Positions 1-5,905 of a stretch of DNA of 5,905 nt are shown piece by piece. Source of the DNA: Ruminococcaceae bacterium UBA1213 (GTDB taxonomy: Bacteria > Bacillota > Clostridia > Oscillospirales > Acutalibacteraceae); assembly GCA_002309275.1 (NCBI GenBank), contig DBXL01000195.1, forward strand, positions 472 through 6,376, given 5' to 3'. Both the position numbers and the translations under genes were made by a program. The notes beneath the pieces were generated by a model, which was not told where the DNA came from, searched no databases, and was given only the letters and a program-made list of their open reading frames with translations. The number at the start of each line of letters is the position of its first letter. The first letter of the stretch is position 1.

Positions 1-1178
1 CCGGGGAATGGCTGTCTCCATACCAGAAATTCAGGTATGCCGAGTTCCAGTCCTGCACGTCTTACTTCGTCTTTGAACAAATCACGCAAAGGTTCGATTA
101 TGCCCTCAAAGCCAACATCTTCGGGAAGTCCGCCTACATTGTGATGGCTTTTGATAACGGCTGATTCACCGACACCGCTTTCCACTACATCGGGATAAAT
201 CGTGCCCTGACAAAGATACTCTACTTTACCGAGTTTACGGGATTCTTCCTCGAATACACGAATAAATTCCTCACCGATTATTTTACGTTTCTTTTCCGGT
301 TCTTCAACCCCCGCAAGTTTAGAAAGAAATCTGTCTTTTGCGTTTACACGGATAAGATTCATGTCAAACTGCTGTTTGAATACGCTTTCAACCTGGTCAC
401 CCTCATCTTTGCGGAGAAGTCCGTGATCGACAAAGATACAGGTAAGCTGTTTGCCTACTGCCTTATGCACAAGCAGGGCTGCAACTGAGCTATCTACACC
501 GCCTGACAATGCACACAATACTTTTTTATCGCCGATTTGTTTTTTAAGCTGTTTTATAGTGTCCTTGACGAATGAACTCATTTTCCATTCCGCTTTACAG
601 CAGCAGGAATTATATAAAAAGTTTTTCAGATAGAGCATACCTTCATTTGTATGCTGCACTTCGGGGTGAAACTGCACTGCATACAGATTTTTTCTGATAT
701 TCTCCATTGCCGCAACCGGACAGTCTTTTGAAATGGCAGTGATTTTAAATCCATGCGGCACGCCGGCTATATAATCCGTATGGCTCATCCAGCATACATT
801 CTGAGTCTGTGCGGCATGAAACAGAAGGGACGATGTATTGAATTCCACCTCTGTTTTTCCGTATTCTTTTACATCACTTGTTTTTACTGTACCGCCAAGT
901 GTCTGTGCCATCAACTGTGCACCGTAGCAAATTCCCAGAACGGGTATGCCTATCTCAAAAACTTTCGGATCGCATTTCGGTGCATTCTCGTCATATGTAC
1001 TGTTAGGACCGCCTGTAAATATGATACCTTTATAGCCTTCCGCTTTGATTTCTTCCGCAGATATTTTATATGGTTTTATCTCGCAGTAAACGCTGCATTC
1101 TCGAACACGTCTGGCTATCAACTGTGTATATTGTCCGCCAAAGTCCATGATAAGTATTTTTTCATTTTTCATCCCCAT
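1..1178 (-). CDS. guaA: GMP synthase (glutamine-hydrolysing), 3' end outside window
   Basis: GMP synthase aminates XMP to GMP in the cytoplasm, using ATP and ammonia released from glutamine; it is the last step of the guanine branch of purine synthesis. The visible 392 codons start with a class I glutamine amidotransferase domain (about residues 7-190): the nucleophile Cys84 lies in GICYGAQ, and His171 and Glu173 in QFHPEV complete the triad. The ATP pyrophosphatase domain follows, with the P-loop LSGGVDSS at about 224-231, GTIYPDVVES at about 325-334 and HHNVGGLP at 345-352. The reading frame is unbroken and reaches RQPFPG at the window edge, so about 120 residues of the C-terminal dimerisation domain are missing only because the window ends. 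Three in-frame ATGs (1184, 1178, 1172) compete; 1178 is chosen because AGGGGG at 1192-1187 sits 8 bases upstream of it. The gene follows glmS after about 93 bases that hold an inverted repeat. The family assignment is very secure. Confidence 0.97.
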   Translation of the reverse strand, partial: MGMKNEKILIMDFGGQYTQLIARRVRECSVYCEIKPYKISAEEIKAEGYKGIIFTGGPNSTYDENAPKCDPKVFEIGIPVLGICYGAQLMAQTLGGTVKTSDVKEYGKTEVEFNTSSLLFHAAQTQNVCWMSHTDYIAGVPHGFKITAISKDCPVAAMENIRKNLYAVQFHPEVQHTNEGMLYLKNFLYNSCCCKAEWKMSSFVKDTIKQLKKQIGDKKVLCALSGGVDSSVAALLVHKAVGKQLTCIFVDHGLLRKDEGDQVESVFKQQFDMNLIRVNAKDRFLSKLAGVEEPEKKRKIIGEEFIRVFEEESRKLGKVEYLCQGTIYPDVVESGVGESAVIKSHHNVGGLPEDVGFEGIIEPLRDLFKDEVRRAGLELGIPEFLVWRQPFP

Positions 1179-1186
1179 AAACATTT

Positions 1187-1192
1187 CCCCCT
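1187..1192 (-). promoter_or_regulatory. Ribosome binding site of guaA
   Basis: The minus strand reads AGGGGG here. It is 2 bases before the ATG at 1184, 8 bases before the ATG at 1178 and 14 bases before the ATG at 1172. Only the 8-base spacing is ideal, so this site favours the start at 1178 (protein beginning MGMKNEK). The alternative at 1172 would give a conventional MKNEKILI start and cannot be excluded without protein data. Confidence 0.65.
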
Positions 1193-1200
1193 AATATATG

Positions 1201-1267
1201 GAGTGGAGTGTTGAGAGTGGAGAGTGGAGTTCTTCTGTATTCTGCTCCACTCTCTCTGACTCTCCAC
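1201..1267. repeat. Heptamer-based imperfect inverted repeat between glmS and guaA
   Basis: On the plus strand the left arm runs in 7-base steps from 1201: GAGTGGA, a degenerate GTGTTGA, then GAGTGGA twice (1215-1228). The right arm holds the complementary units TCCACTC (1246-1252) and CTCTCCA (1260-1266). Bases 1220-1229 pair perfectly with 1245-1254 (10 bp, 15-base loop). An alternative 9-bp stem pairs 1217-1225 with 1259-1267. The element begins 4 bases after the glmS stop codon and ends 8 bases before the guaA ribosome binding site, so it fills the spacer. No U-run follows it on the transcript, so it is not a standard intrinsic terminator. Possible roles are a mobile palindromic repeat, an mRNA processing or stabilising hairpin, or a weak attenuator. 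Confidence 0.75.
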
Positions 1268-1271
1268 GCCT

Positions 1272-3098
1272 TTATTCAACTGTAACAGATTTTGCAAGAT
1301 TACGAGGTGTATCTATCTCACAGCCCTTAAAACGTGCCATATAATATGCCAGTATCTGCATAGGCACTACCGCAAGTGACGGCAGCATTATATCACATGT
1401 TTTCGGGATAAATATTACACTCTTTGTGCATTTTTTCAGACTTTCCCTGCCTTCACAGCCTATTCCCAAAACGTATGCTCCCCTGCTCTGCACTTCTTTG
1501 ATATTCGACTGCAGTTTTTCGCCAAGGTCATCATATGTGGAAAGGGCTATTACAAGTGTACCGTCTTCTATCAGTGAGATAGTACCGTGTTTCAGTTCAC
1601 CTGCCGCATAGGCTTCCGAATGGATATAGGAAATTTCCTTGAGTTTCAGAGAGCCTTCCAGTGAAAGGGCATAATCTATATTTCTGCCTATGAAAAAGAC
1701 ATCTTTTCTTGCAAAAAGTTTTGATGCTGTATTTTTTATATCTTCCGTCTTATCGAGGATAAGCTGTATTTTTTCGGGAAGTGCAAGAAGTTCGCTGACA
1801 TAATTTTTATAATCCTGTTCACTGATTTTTCCAAGAATGTCACCGAAATAGATTGCCATCATGTATATCACGGCAAGCTGGGCACTGTATGCCTTTGTTG
1901 TTGCAACGGCTATTTCCGGACCTGCAAGAGTATATATTACGTCATCGGCACCCACTGCTATTGCACTGCCTACAACATTGACAATTGCCACTGCATACGA
2001 GCCTTTTTTCTGAGCCTCCTGCATAGCCTCTTTGGTATCGGCGGTTTCACCCGACTGACTGATGACTATTGTAAGAGTTTTTTCGTTGATAATGGGATCT
2101 CTGTACTTGAATTCAGAGGCAACATCCACTTCAACAGGTTTTCTGAGAAGCTTTTCAAAGATATATTTTGCAACGACTCCCACATGATAAGCAGAACCGC
2201 AGGCTACTATATTGATTTTGTCAAAATTCCTTATCTGTTCGGGAGTGAGCTTTATCTCATCAAGAACAATTCTGCCGTCCCTGATTCTCTCTGCAATGGT
2301 ATTATGAACAGCTTTAGGCTGTTCCATTATTTCTTTGAGCATGAAATGCTCATAACCGTCTTTTTCCGCTGCGTCCATGCTCCACTCTATCGTTTCGACA
2401 GGCTTTTCAACAACATTTTTCTCTGCGTCATAAACAGTTATGCTGTCACGCTTTATGACGGCTATTTCTTCATTGTCAAGGCGGTATATTTTTCTCGTTT
2501 TGTCGAGTATGGCAGGCACGTCTGATGCAAGATAATTTTCATTTTCCCCTATGCCTATGATAAGGGGACTGCCTTTTCTCACAGCTATTATCTCATCAGG
2601 CTTTTCTTTATACATGATACCCAGTGCATAAGAACCTTTCATCAAAGGCATTATTTTTGTGACGGTATCAAGCAAGTCACCGTTATCATAATATTCCAGA
2701 AGCTGTGCTATTACTTCCGTGTCCGTTGAAGAACAGAATACGATGCCTTTTTCAGAAAGTTCCTGTTTCAGCTCCATGTAATTTTCAATAATGCCGTTGT
2801 GCACTACTGCAAAGCTTTCCGACTGGCTTAAATGCGGGTGGGCATTGATTTTGGAAGGTTCACCGTGAGTTGCCCAGCGGGTATGACCTATTCCGGCATT
2901 ACCTGCTATATTTTTGCCATCATCGGTGTATTTCTGCAAAACCTCAATTTTCCCTTTTTCCTTTTCAACGATGAACTTTTCACCGTCATTCGTGCAGACT
3001 CCGGCAGAATCATATCCACGATATTTGAGTTTCTCAAGACCTTTTATCAAGATCGGGGCAGCCTGTTCATCGCCTATATAACCTACTATTCCACACAT
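1272..3098 (-). CDS. glmS: Glutamine--fructose-6-phosphate aminotransferase (isomerising)
   Basis: GlmS makes glucosamine-6-phosphate from fructose-6-phosphate and glutamine in the cytoplasm, the committing step towards UDP-GlcNAc, peptidoglycan and other amino sugars. The 608-residue product is of normal family length. It opens MCGIVGY, so Cys2 becomes the N-terminal nucleophile after Met removal. The class II amidotransferase domain (about 1-220) carries GHTRWATHG (71-79) and HNGIIENY (100-107). Two SIS sugar-isomerase domains follow, the first with CGSAYH (300-305) and SQSGETADT (347-355), the second with FIGRN (469-473) and ELKHG (501-505). The end, DTPRNLAKSVTVE, is the canonical C-terminus with the conserved Lys603. 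A GGAGG at 3114-3110 lies 11 bases before the start. The gene begins 20 bases after the purA stop, which implies co-transcription with purA and leaves no space for the glmS ribozyme found upstream of many Firmicute glmS genes. Confidence 0.98.
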   Translation of the reverse strand: MCGIVGYIGDEQAAPILIKGLEKLKYRGYDSAGVCTNDGEKFIVEKEKGKIEVLQKYTDDGKNIAGNAGIGHTRWATHGEPSKINAHPHLSQSESFAVVHNGIIENYMELKQELSEKGIVFCSSTDTEVIAQLLEYYDNGDLLDTVTKIMPLMKGSYALGIMYKEKPDEIIAVRKGSPLIIGIGENENYLASDVPAILDKTRKIYRLDNEEIAVIKRDSITVYDAEKNVVEKPVETIEWSMDAAEKDGYEHFMLKEIMEQPKAVHNTIAERIRDGRIVLDEIKLTPEQIRNFDKINIVACGSAYHVGVVAKYIFEKLLRKPVEVDVASEFKYRDPIINEKTLTIVISQSGETADTKEAMQEAQKKGSYAVAIVNVVGSAIAVGADDVIYTLAGPEIAVATTKAYSAQLAVIYMMAIYFGDILGKISEQDYKNYVSELLALPEKIQLILDKTEDIKNTASKLFARKDVFFIGRNIDYALSLEGSLKLKEISYIHSEAYAAGELKHGTISLIEDGTLVIALSTYDDLGEKLQSNIKEVQSRGAYVLGIGCEGRESLKKCTKSVIFIPKTCDIMLPSLAVVPMQILAYYMARFKGCEIDTPRNLAKSVTVE

Positions 3099-3118
3099 TC
3101 CGATAAATACCTCCGAAC

Positions 3119-4399
3119 TTATCTGTAAATAATATCTTCCCTCTTCGGACCGTTGGAAACCATCTTAAACGGCACTCCGACAGCCTTTTCCGCAAATTCT
3201 ATATATCTGCGGCAGTTTTCGGGGAGTTCATTATAATTCCTTATTCCTCTTATATCACATTTCCAGCCCGGCAATACTTCCAGTATCGGTTTTGCTCTTT
3301 TGAGCTTCGTAGTTGACGGGAAGTAGTCTATTCTCTCTCCGTCAAGCTCATAGGCAACGCATACGGGAATTTCATCAAGATAGCCCAATGCATCAAGTAC
3401 CGTGAATGCCACCTGTGTTGCACCCTGCACTTTACAGCCATATCTTGTTGCAACAAGGTCAAGCCAGCCCATTCTTCTCGGTCTGCCCGTTGTTGCACCG
3501 TATTCACCGCCGTCACCGCCACGTTTACGCAGTTCTTCGGCTTCTTCACCGAATATCTCACTGACAAATTCGCCTGCACCAACGGAACTTGAATATGCCT
3601 TTACAACTGTGATTATATCCTTTATTTCATAGGGCGGGATACCGCCTGCACCCACTGCTCCATAACCCGCTATGGTATTGGAAGATGTTACCATCGGATA
3701 AATACCGAAATCGGTATCTTTCAGCGAACCAAGCTGACCTTCCAACAGTATATCCTTTCCTGCAACTACCGCATCATGCACTATATCAAATGTATTAGCA
3801 ACATAAGGTGCCAATGCTTCTTTATATTCCATCAGCTTATTGAACATTTCATCAACGCTGATTTCTTCTTTGTGATAAACATTTCTTATAACAGCGTTCT
3901 TCACTTCAAGAATTCTTTCCACTTTCTCTTTGAGGGAATCCACATCATCATAAAGTTCATTCACCTGAAAGCCGATTTTTGAAAACTTATCGGAATAGAA
4001 AGGGGCAATACCTGATTTTGTCGAGCCGAAACTCTTTCCGCCGAGCCTTTCTTCTTCATAGCAGTCAAACAGCTTATGATAAGGCATAACAATTTGTGCC
4101 CTGTCGGATACAAGTATATTCGGCTTCGGCACTCCTCTGTCAATGAGTGACTGAATTTCTTTTGTAAAGTTTTCCACGCTGAGTGCAACACCGTTGCCTA
4201 TGATATTGGTTATATTGGTATTAAAAACACCTGACGGGAGCTGATGAAGTGCAAATTTGCCGTAATGGTTGATAATAGTATGACCTGCATTGCTGCCGCC
4301 CTGAAATCTGATTACCATATCGGAGTCTTGTGCAAGAACATCTGTAATTTTGCCTTTACCTTCATCGCCCCAGTTTGCTCCAACGATTGCTCTGACCAT
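3119..4399 (-). CDS. purA: Adenylosuccinate synthetase, divergent subfamily
   Basis: PurA joins aspartate to IMP with GTP hydrolysis to form adenylosuccinate, the first committed step to AMP, in the cytoplasm. The 426-residue length is normal. Family hallmarks are NWGDEGKGK (9-17, with catalytic Asp12), FQGGSNAGHT (32-41, with catalytic His40), VTSSNT (237-242), ATTGRPRRMGW (302-312), the guanine-site region around KLKRAKPILEVLPGW (365-379) and SNGPKRE (415-421). Compared with E. coli PurA as I recall it, several substrate-loop motifs differ: EGAQG is EGQLG (220-224), TTGRGIGP is STKSGIAP (126-133), the ARRG containing Arg143 is SKIG (140-143), and STRVGAGPF is SSSVGAGEF (270-278). The start is supported by GGAGG at 4411-4407, 7 bases upstream. 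The substrate PurB needs is made here, matching purB two genes upstream. Function as PurA remains by far the likeliest reading. Confidence 0.95.
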   Translation of the reverse strand: MVRAIVGANWGDEGKGKITDVLAQDSDMVIRFQGGSNAGHTIINHYGKFALHQLPSGVFNTNITNIIGNGVALSVENFTKEIQSLIDRGVPKPNILVSDRAQIVMPYHKLFDCYEEERLGGKSFGSTKSGIAPFYSDKFSKIGFQVNELYDDVDSLKEKVERILEVKNAVIRNVYHKEEISVDEMFNKLMEYKEALAPYVANTFDIVHDAVVAGKDILLEGQLGSLKDTDFGIYPMVTSSNTIAGYGAVGAGGIPPYEIKDIITVVKAYSSSVGAGEFVSEIFGEEAEELRKRGGDGGEYGATTGRPRRMGWLDLVATRYGCKVQGATQVAFTVLDALGYLDEIPVCVAYELDGERIDYFPSTTKLKRAKPILEVLPGWKCDIRGIRNYNELPENCRRYIEFAEKAVGVPFKMVSNGPKREDIIYR

Positions 4400-4420
4400 T
4401 TTTTATCCTCCAAATCCGAT

Positions 4421-4470
4421 GCAATACACAATGTGCAATTTATCACTGCACATTGCACATTGCTCATTGC
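4421..4470. repeat. Heptamer-based inverted repeat between the AIM24 gene and purA
   Basis: The 50-base element folds back on itself. Bases 4429-4439 pair perfectly with 4452-4462 (11 bp, 12-base loop), and after a 3x3 internal mismatch 4421-4425 pairs with 4466-4470 (5 bp more). On the plus strand the right arm is a heptamer series, TGCACAT (4447-4453), TGCACAT (4454-4460), TGCTCAT (4461-4467), then TGC. It begins 4 bases after the upstream gene's stop codon and ends 9 bases before the purA ribosome binding site GGAGG (4411-4407). No U-run follows it in the minus-strand transcript, so a standard terminator is unlikely. It resembles a small palindromic intergenic repeat inserted into the spacer; an effect on mRNA processing or purA expression is possible but unproven. 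Confidence 0.8.
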
Positions 4471-4474
4471 TAAT

Positions 4475-5233
4475 TTATCCAACCGGTGCGACAAGTACAC
4501 GACCTGTGCCTCTATATACGTTTACCAAACCTTCGCCTGATGCAGCAGAGCCTACAAGAGTTTTTGTAGTACGCTCAACAGTGAACTGGAGAGCCTGTGA
4601 CCATGCGATTGCCATGTTGCCGTCAATTTTAAGAGTATCGTTATCAAGGTCGAATACAAACAATTCATCTGCGGGAACGGGGCTTTCAAGAACTGCTATG
4701 CCCTGTCCATAGAGGGTGTTGTTGAAAAGTCCCTCACCGCCTGCGATAGCTGAAGATATATTGGAACGTGCCGTCACTTTCATCTGTACGGTGTCCGAGC
4801 AGGCAAGGAACAAGCCGTCTTCTATTGTCATACCGCCGTTCCATGCAGCAAGGTCTTCCAAAAGTATATATTTGTATGTAGGCTCAAGAATAACTTTACC
4901 TACACCTGTATAACGGGGCTTTATGGCACTTTCACCTGTAACAGCTCCGCCGAGCATACCTTTGAAGAATCCGCCTACGCCCTGTACATTGGTGGCAACC
5001 TGTACATTGCCCGAAATCATCTGCATGGCACCAGCCTGCAAAATAATTCCTGAATTATTGAGGTCTGCCACTACCTGTCTTTTTCTTACGCCCATCTGTC
5101 CCATGAAATAAGCAGATGCCGCTGTTGCAGGAGTTACTGACAAATCTTTCACATACTCGATAACGGAAAATTCGCCCTTCTGGTTGACAACTTTCCTTGC
5201 CTGTGTCTGATTAAATATATTCATTCTTACCAT
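4475..5233 (-). CDS. AIM24 family (TIGR00266-type) protein of unknown function
   Basis: The 252-residue product looks like the AIM24/TIGR00266 family, a predicted all-beta, glycine-rich fold; yeast Aim24 is a mitochondrial protein linked to inner-membrane organisation, and the bacterial role is not established. Features seen are the central run QAGAMQMISGNV (66-77), a glycine-rich turn near 85-100, and two similar blocks, GGEGLFNNTLYGQGIAVL (165-182) and SGEGLVNVYRGTGRVLVA (232-249), spaced as the tandem half-repeats typical of this fold. I see no signal peptide or membrane segment, so it is probably cytoplasmic. The ATG at 5233 is preceded by AAAGGAG (5250-5244) with a 10-base gap; the in-frame ATG at 5224 would be 19 bases away and is less likely. 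It starts 24 bases after the purB stop and so is probably co-transcribed with purB, although no purine role is known. The family call rests on pattern recognition, not a search. Confidence 0.85.
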   Translation of the reverse strand: MVRMNIFNQTQARKVVNQKGEFSVIEYVKDLSVTPATAASAYFMGQMGVRKRQVVADLNNSGIILQAGAMQMISGNVQVATNVQGVGGFFKGMLGGAVTGESAIKPRYTGVGKVILEPTYKYILLEDLAAWNGGMTIEDGLFLACSDTVQMKVTARSNISSAIAGGEGLFNNTLYGQGIAVLESPVPADELFVFDLDNDTLKIDGNMAIAWSQALQFTVERTTKTLVGSAASGEGLVNVYRGTGRVLVAPVG

Positions 5234-5257
5234 CTAAAATACACTCCTTTGAATTTT

Positions 5258-5905
5258 TTAAACATTTATTTCCGCTGTTTCCGTAGCCATGCTCTCATAC
5301 GGTGCAAGGGCAGGCTTTACTACTTCATTAAGAAAATCTTCTGTCTGCTTCGGTGAACGTCCTACATACTTTGACGGCTCTATCTTTGCTTTCAGCTCGT
5401 CAAGCGTTACGAAAAATGCAGGATCATTGGCAATCTTTTCAAGCAGGTCATTGCTTCCGCTGGTCTTGACTTCCATTGAATATGTTCTTATTTTTTCATG
5501 GAGTTCCTGACGGTTTCCGCCTTTTTTCACTGCGTCCATCATAATATTTTCCGTCATCATAAAGGGCAGTTCATTCATAAGATGAGCTGTTATCACTCTC
5601 TCATATACAACGAGTCCGTCACTTACATTCATGTACAAGTTAAGAATTGCATCAACGGCAAGGAATGCCTCAGGCACGCTCAGACGCTTGTTGGCAGAGT
5701 CGTCAAGCGTTCTCTCAAACCACTGTGTAGCCGCTGTGATATACGGGTTCAGCACGTCTATCATCACATATCTTGAAAGAGATGCCATTCTTTCGCTCCT
5801 CATCGGATTTCTTTTATATGCCATTGCGGATGAGCCTATCTGATTCTTCTCAAAAGGCTCTTCAATTTCTTTGAGGTGCTGGAGAAGTCTTATGTCATTG
5901 GAGAA
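5258..5905 (-). CDS. purB: Adenylosuccinate lyase, C-terminal part (5' end outside window)
   Basis: PurB acts twice in purine synthesis: it releases fumarate from SAICAR to give AICAR, and from adenylosuccinate to give AMP. The 215 visible codons are in frame from the right edge to the TAA at 5260-5258. The fumarase/aspartase-superfamily signature GSSAMAYKRNP lies at fragment residues 24-34 (about 5836-5804); its flexible serine-rich loop supplies the catalytic serine. It is followed by MRSER, then QWFERTLDDSANKR, ELPFMMTENI and GGNRQELHEKIR. The spacing and wording closely follow the long (about 475-residue) adenylosuccinate lyase form that includes the human enzyme, rather than the shorter B. 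subtilis form, judged from memory. If so, roughly 55% of the protein lies beyond the window. The ATG at 5824 lies inside the signature motif and is not a real start. The enzyme acts directly after PurA, encoded two genes downstream. Confidence 0.96.
   Translation of the reverse strand, partial: FSNDIRLLQHLKEIEEPFEKNQIGSSAMAYKRNPMRSERMASLSRYVMIDVLNPYITAATQWFERTLDDSANKRLSVPEAFLAVDAILNLYMNVSDGLVVYERVITAHLMNELPFMMTENIMMDAVKKGGNRQELHEKIRTYSMEVKTSGSNDLLEKIANDPAFFVTLDELKAKIEPSKYVGRSPKQTEDFLNEVVKPALAPYESMATETAEINV

Noticed and set aside
753..1214. Plus-strand open frame of 153 codons
   Set aside because: It lies opposite guaA, which has clear catalytic motifs on the minus strand. The plus-strand product is rich in Cys, Phe and Tyr, resembles no family I recognise, and has no convincing ribosome binding site.
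1201..1267. Intrinsic terminator between glmS and guaA
   Set aside because: The hairpin is real, but no run of U follows it in the minus-strand transcript, the loop is long (15 bases), and a tightly placed guaA ribosome binding site follows.
1185..1271. Purine riboswitch or guanine-responsive leader ahead of guaA
   Set aside because: The 87 bases are almost entirely taken up by the heptamer repeat and the ribosome binding site. No three-way junction with conserved purine-riboswitch loops can be placed there.
2184..2525. Plus-strand open frame of 113 codons inside glmS
   Set aside because: It is antisense to the well-conserved linker and SIS region of glmS, with no recognisable domain. It is a shadow frame.
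4421..4470. CRISPR-like array from the repeated TGCACAT units
   Set aside because: The units are 7 bases and directly abutting with no spacers. This is a short tandem and inverted repeat, not a CRISPR array.
4312..4712. Short open frames on both strands crossing the AIM24-purA spacer
   Set aside because: They run through the inverted repeat and into the ends of the flanking genes in other frames. Their composition follows the repeat, and no family or start signal supports them.
5258..5824. A complete 188-codon gene starting at the ATG at 5824
   Set aside because: The ATG lies inside the adenylosuccinate lyase signature GSSAMAYKRNP. The frame stays open and family-like to the window edge, so this is the tail of a longer gene.

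Overview
The window is an almost fully coding stretch of a low-to-moderate GC Gram-positive type genome, most likely a Clostridia member of the Ruminococcaceae/Oscillospiraceae kind. That placement is an inference from protein style, from strong GGAGG-type ribosome binding sites, and from the gene set; the sequence contains no taxonomic marker. All five genes lie on the minus strand, so transcription runs from right to left. The order is purB (3' part only, entering at the right edge), an AIM24-family gene, purA, glmS, and guaA (5' part only, leaving at the left edge).

Layout from right to left: 5905-5258 is the C-terminal half of adenylosuccinate lyase. 5233-4475 is a 252-residue AIM24/TIGR00266-type protein of unknown function. 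4470-4421 is a heptamer-based inverted repeat filling the spacer. 4399-3119 is adenylosuccinate synthetase, of a form that departs from the E. coli enzyme at several IMP-site motifs. 3098-1272 is glutamine-fructose-6-phosphate aminotransferase, only 20 bases after purA. 1267-1201 is a second heptamer-based repeat with a different unit sequence. 1178-1 is the N-terminal three quarters of GMP synthase. No stretch of 300 bases lacks a gene. No rRNA, tRNA, CRISPR array, insertion sequence or convincing intrinsic terminator was found.

The genes form a coherent nucleotide and amidotransfer block. PurA and PurB convert IMP to AMP, GuaA makes GMP from XMP, and GlmS and GuaA are both glutamine-dependent. 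GlmS starts amino-sugar and peptidoglycan precursor synthesis. Short same-strand spacers of 20 to about 93 bases are consistent with one operon, but no promoter is visible and the true 5' end lies outside the window.

This is mostly a housekeeping region. The points worth a second look are two spacer repeats built on the same plan from unrelated heptamers, the absence of room for a glmS ribozyme, the AIM24 gene lodged between purB and purA, and the divergent PurA motifs. I did not find evidence of a wholly new biological system.
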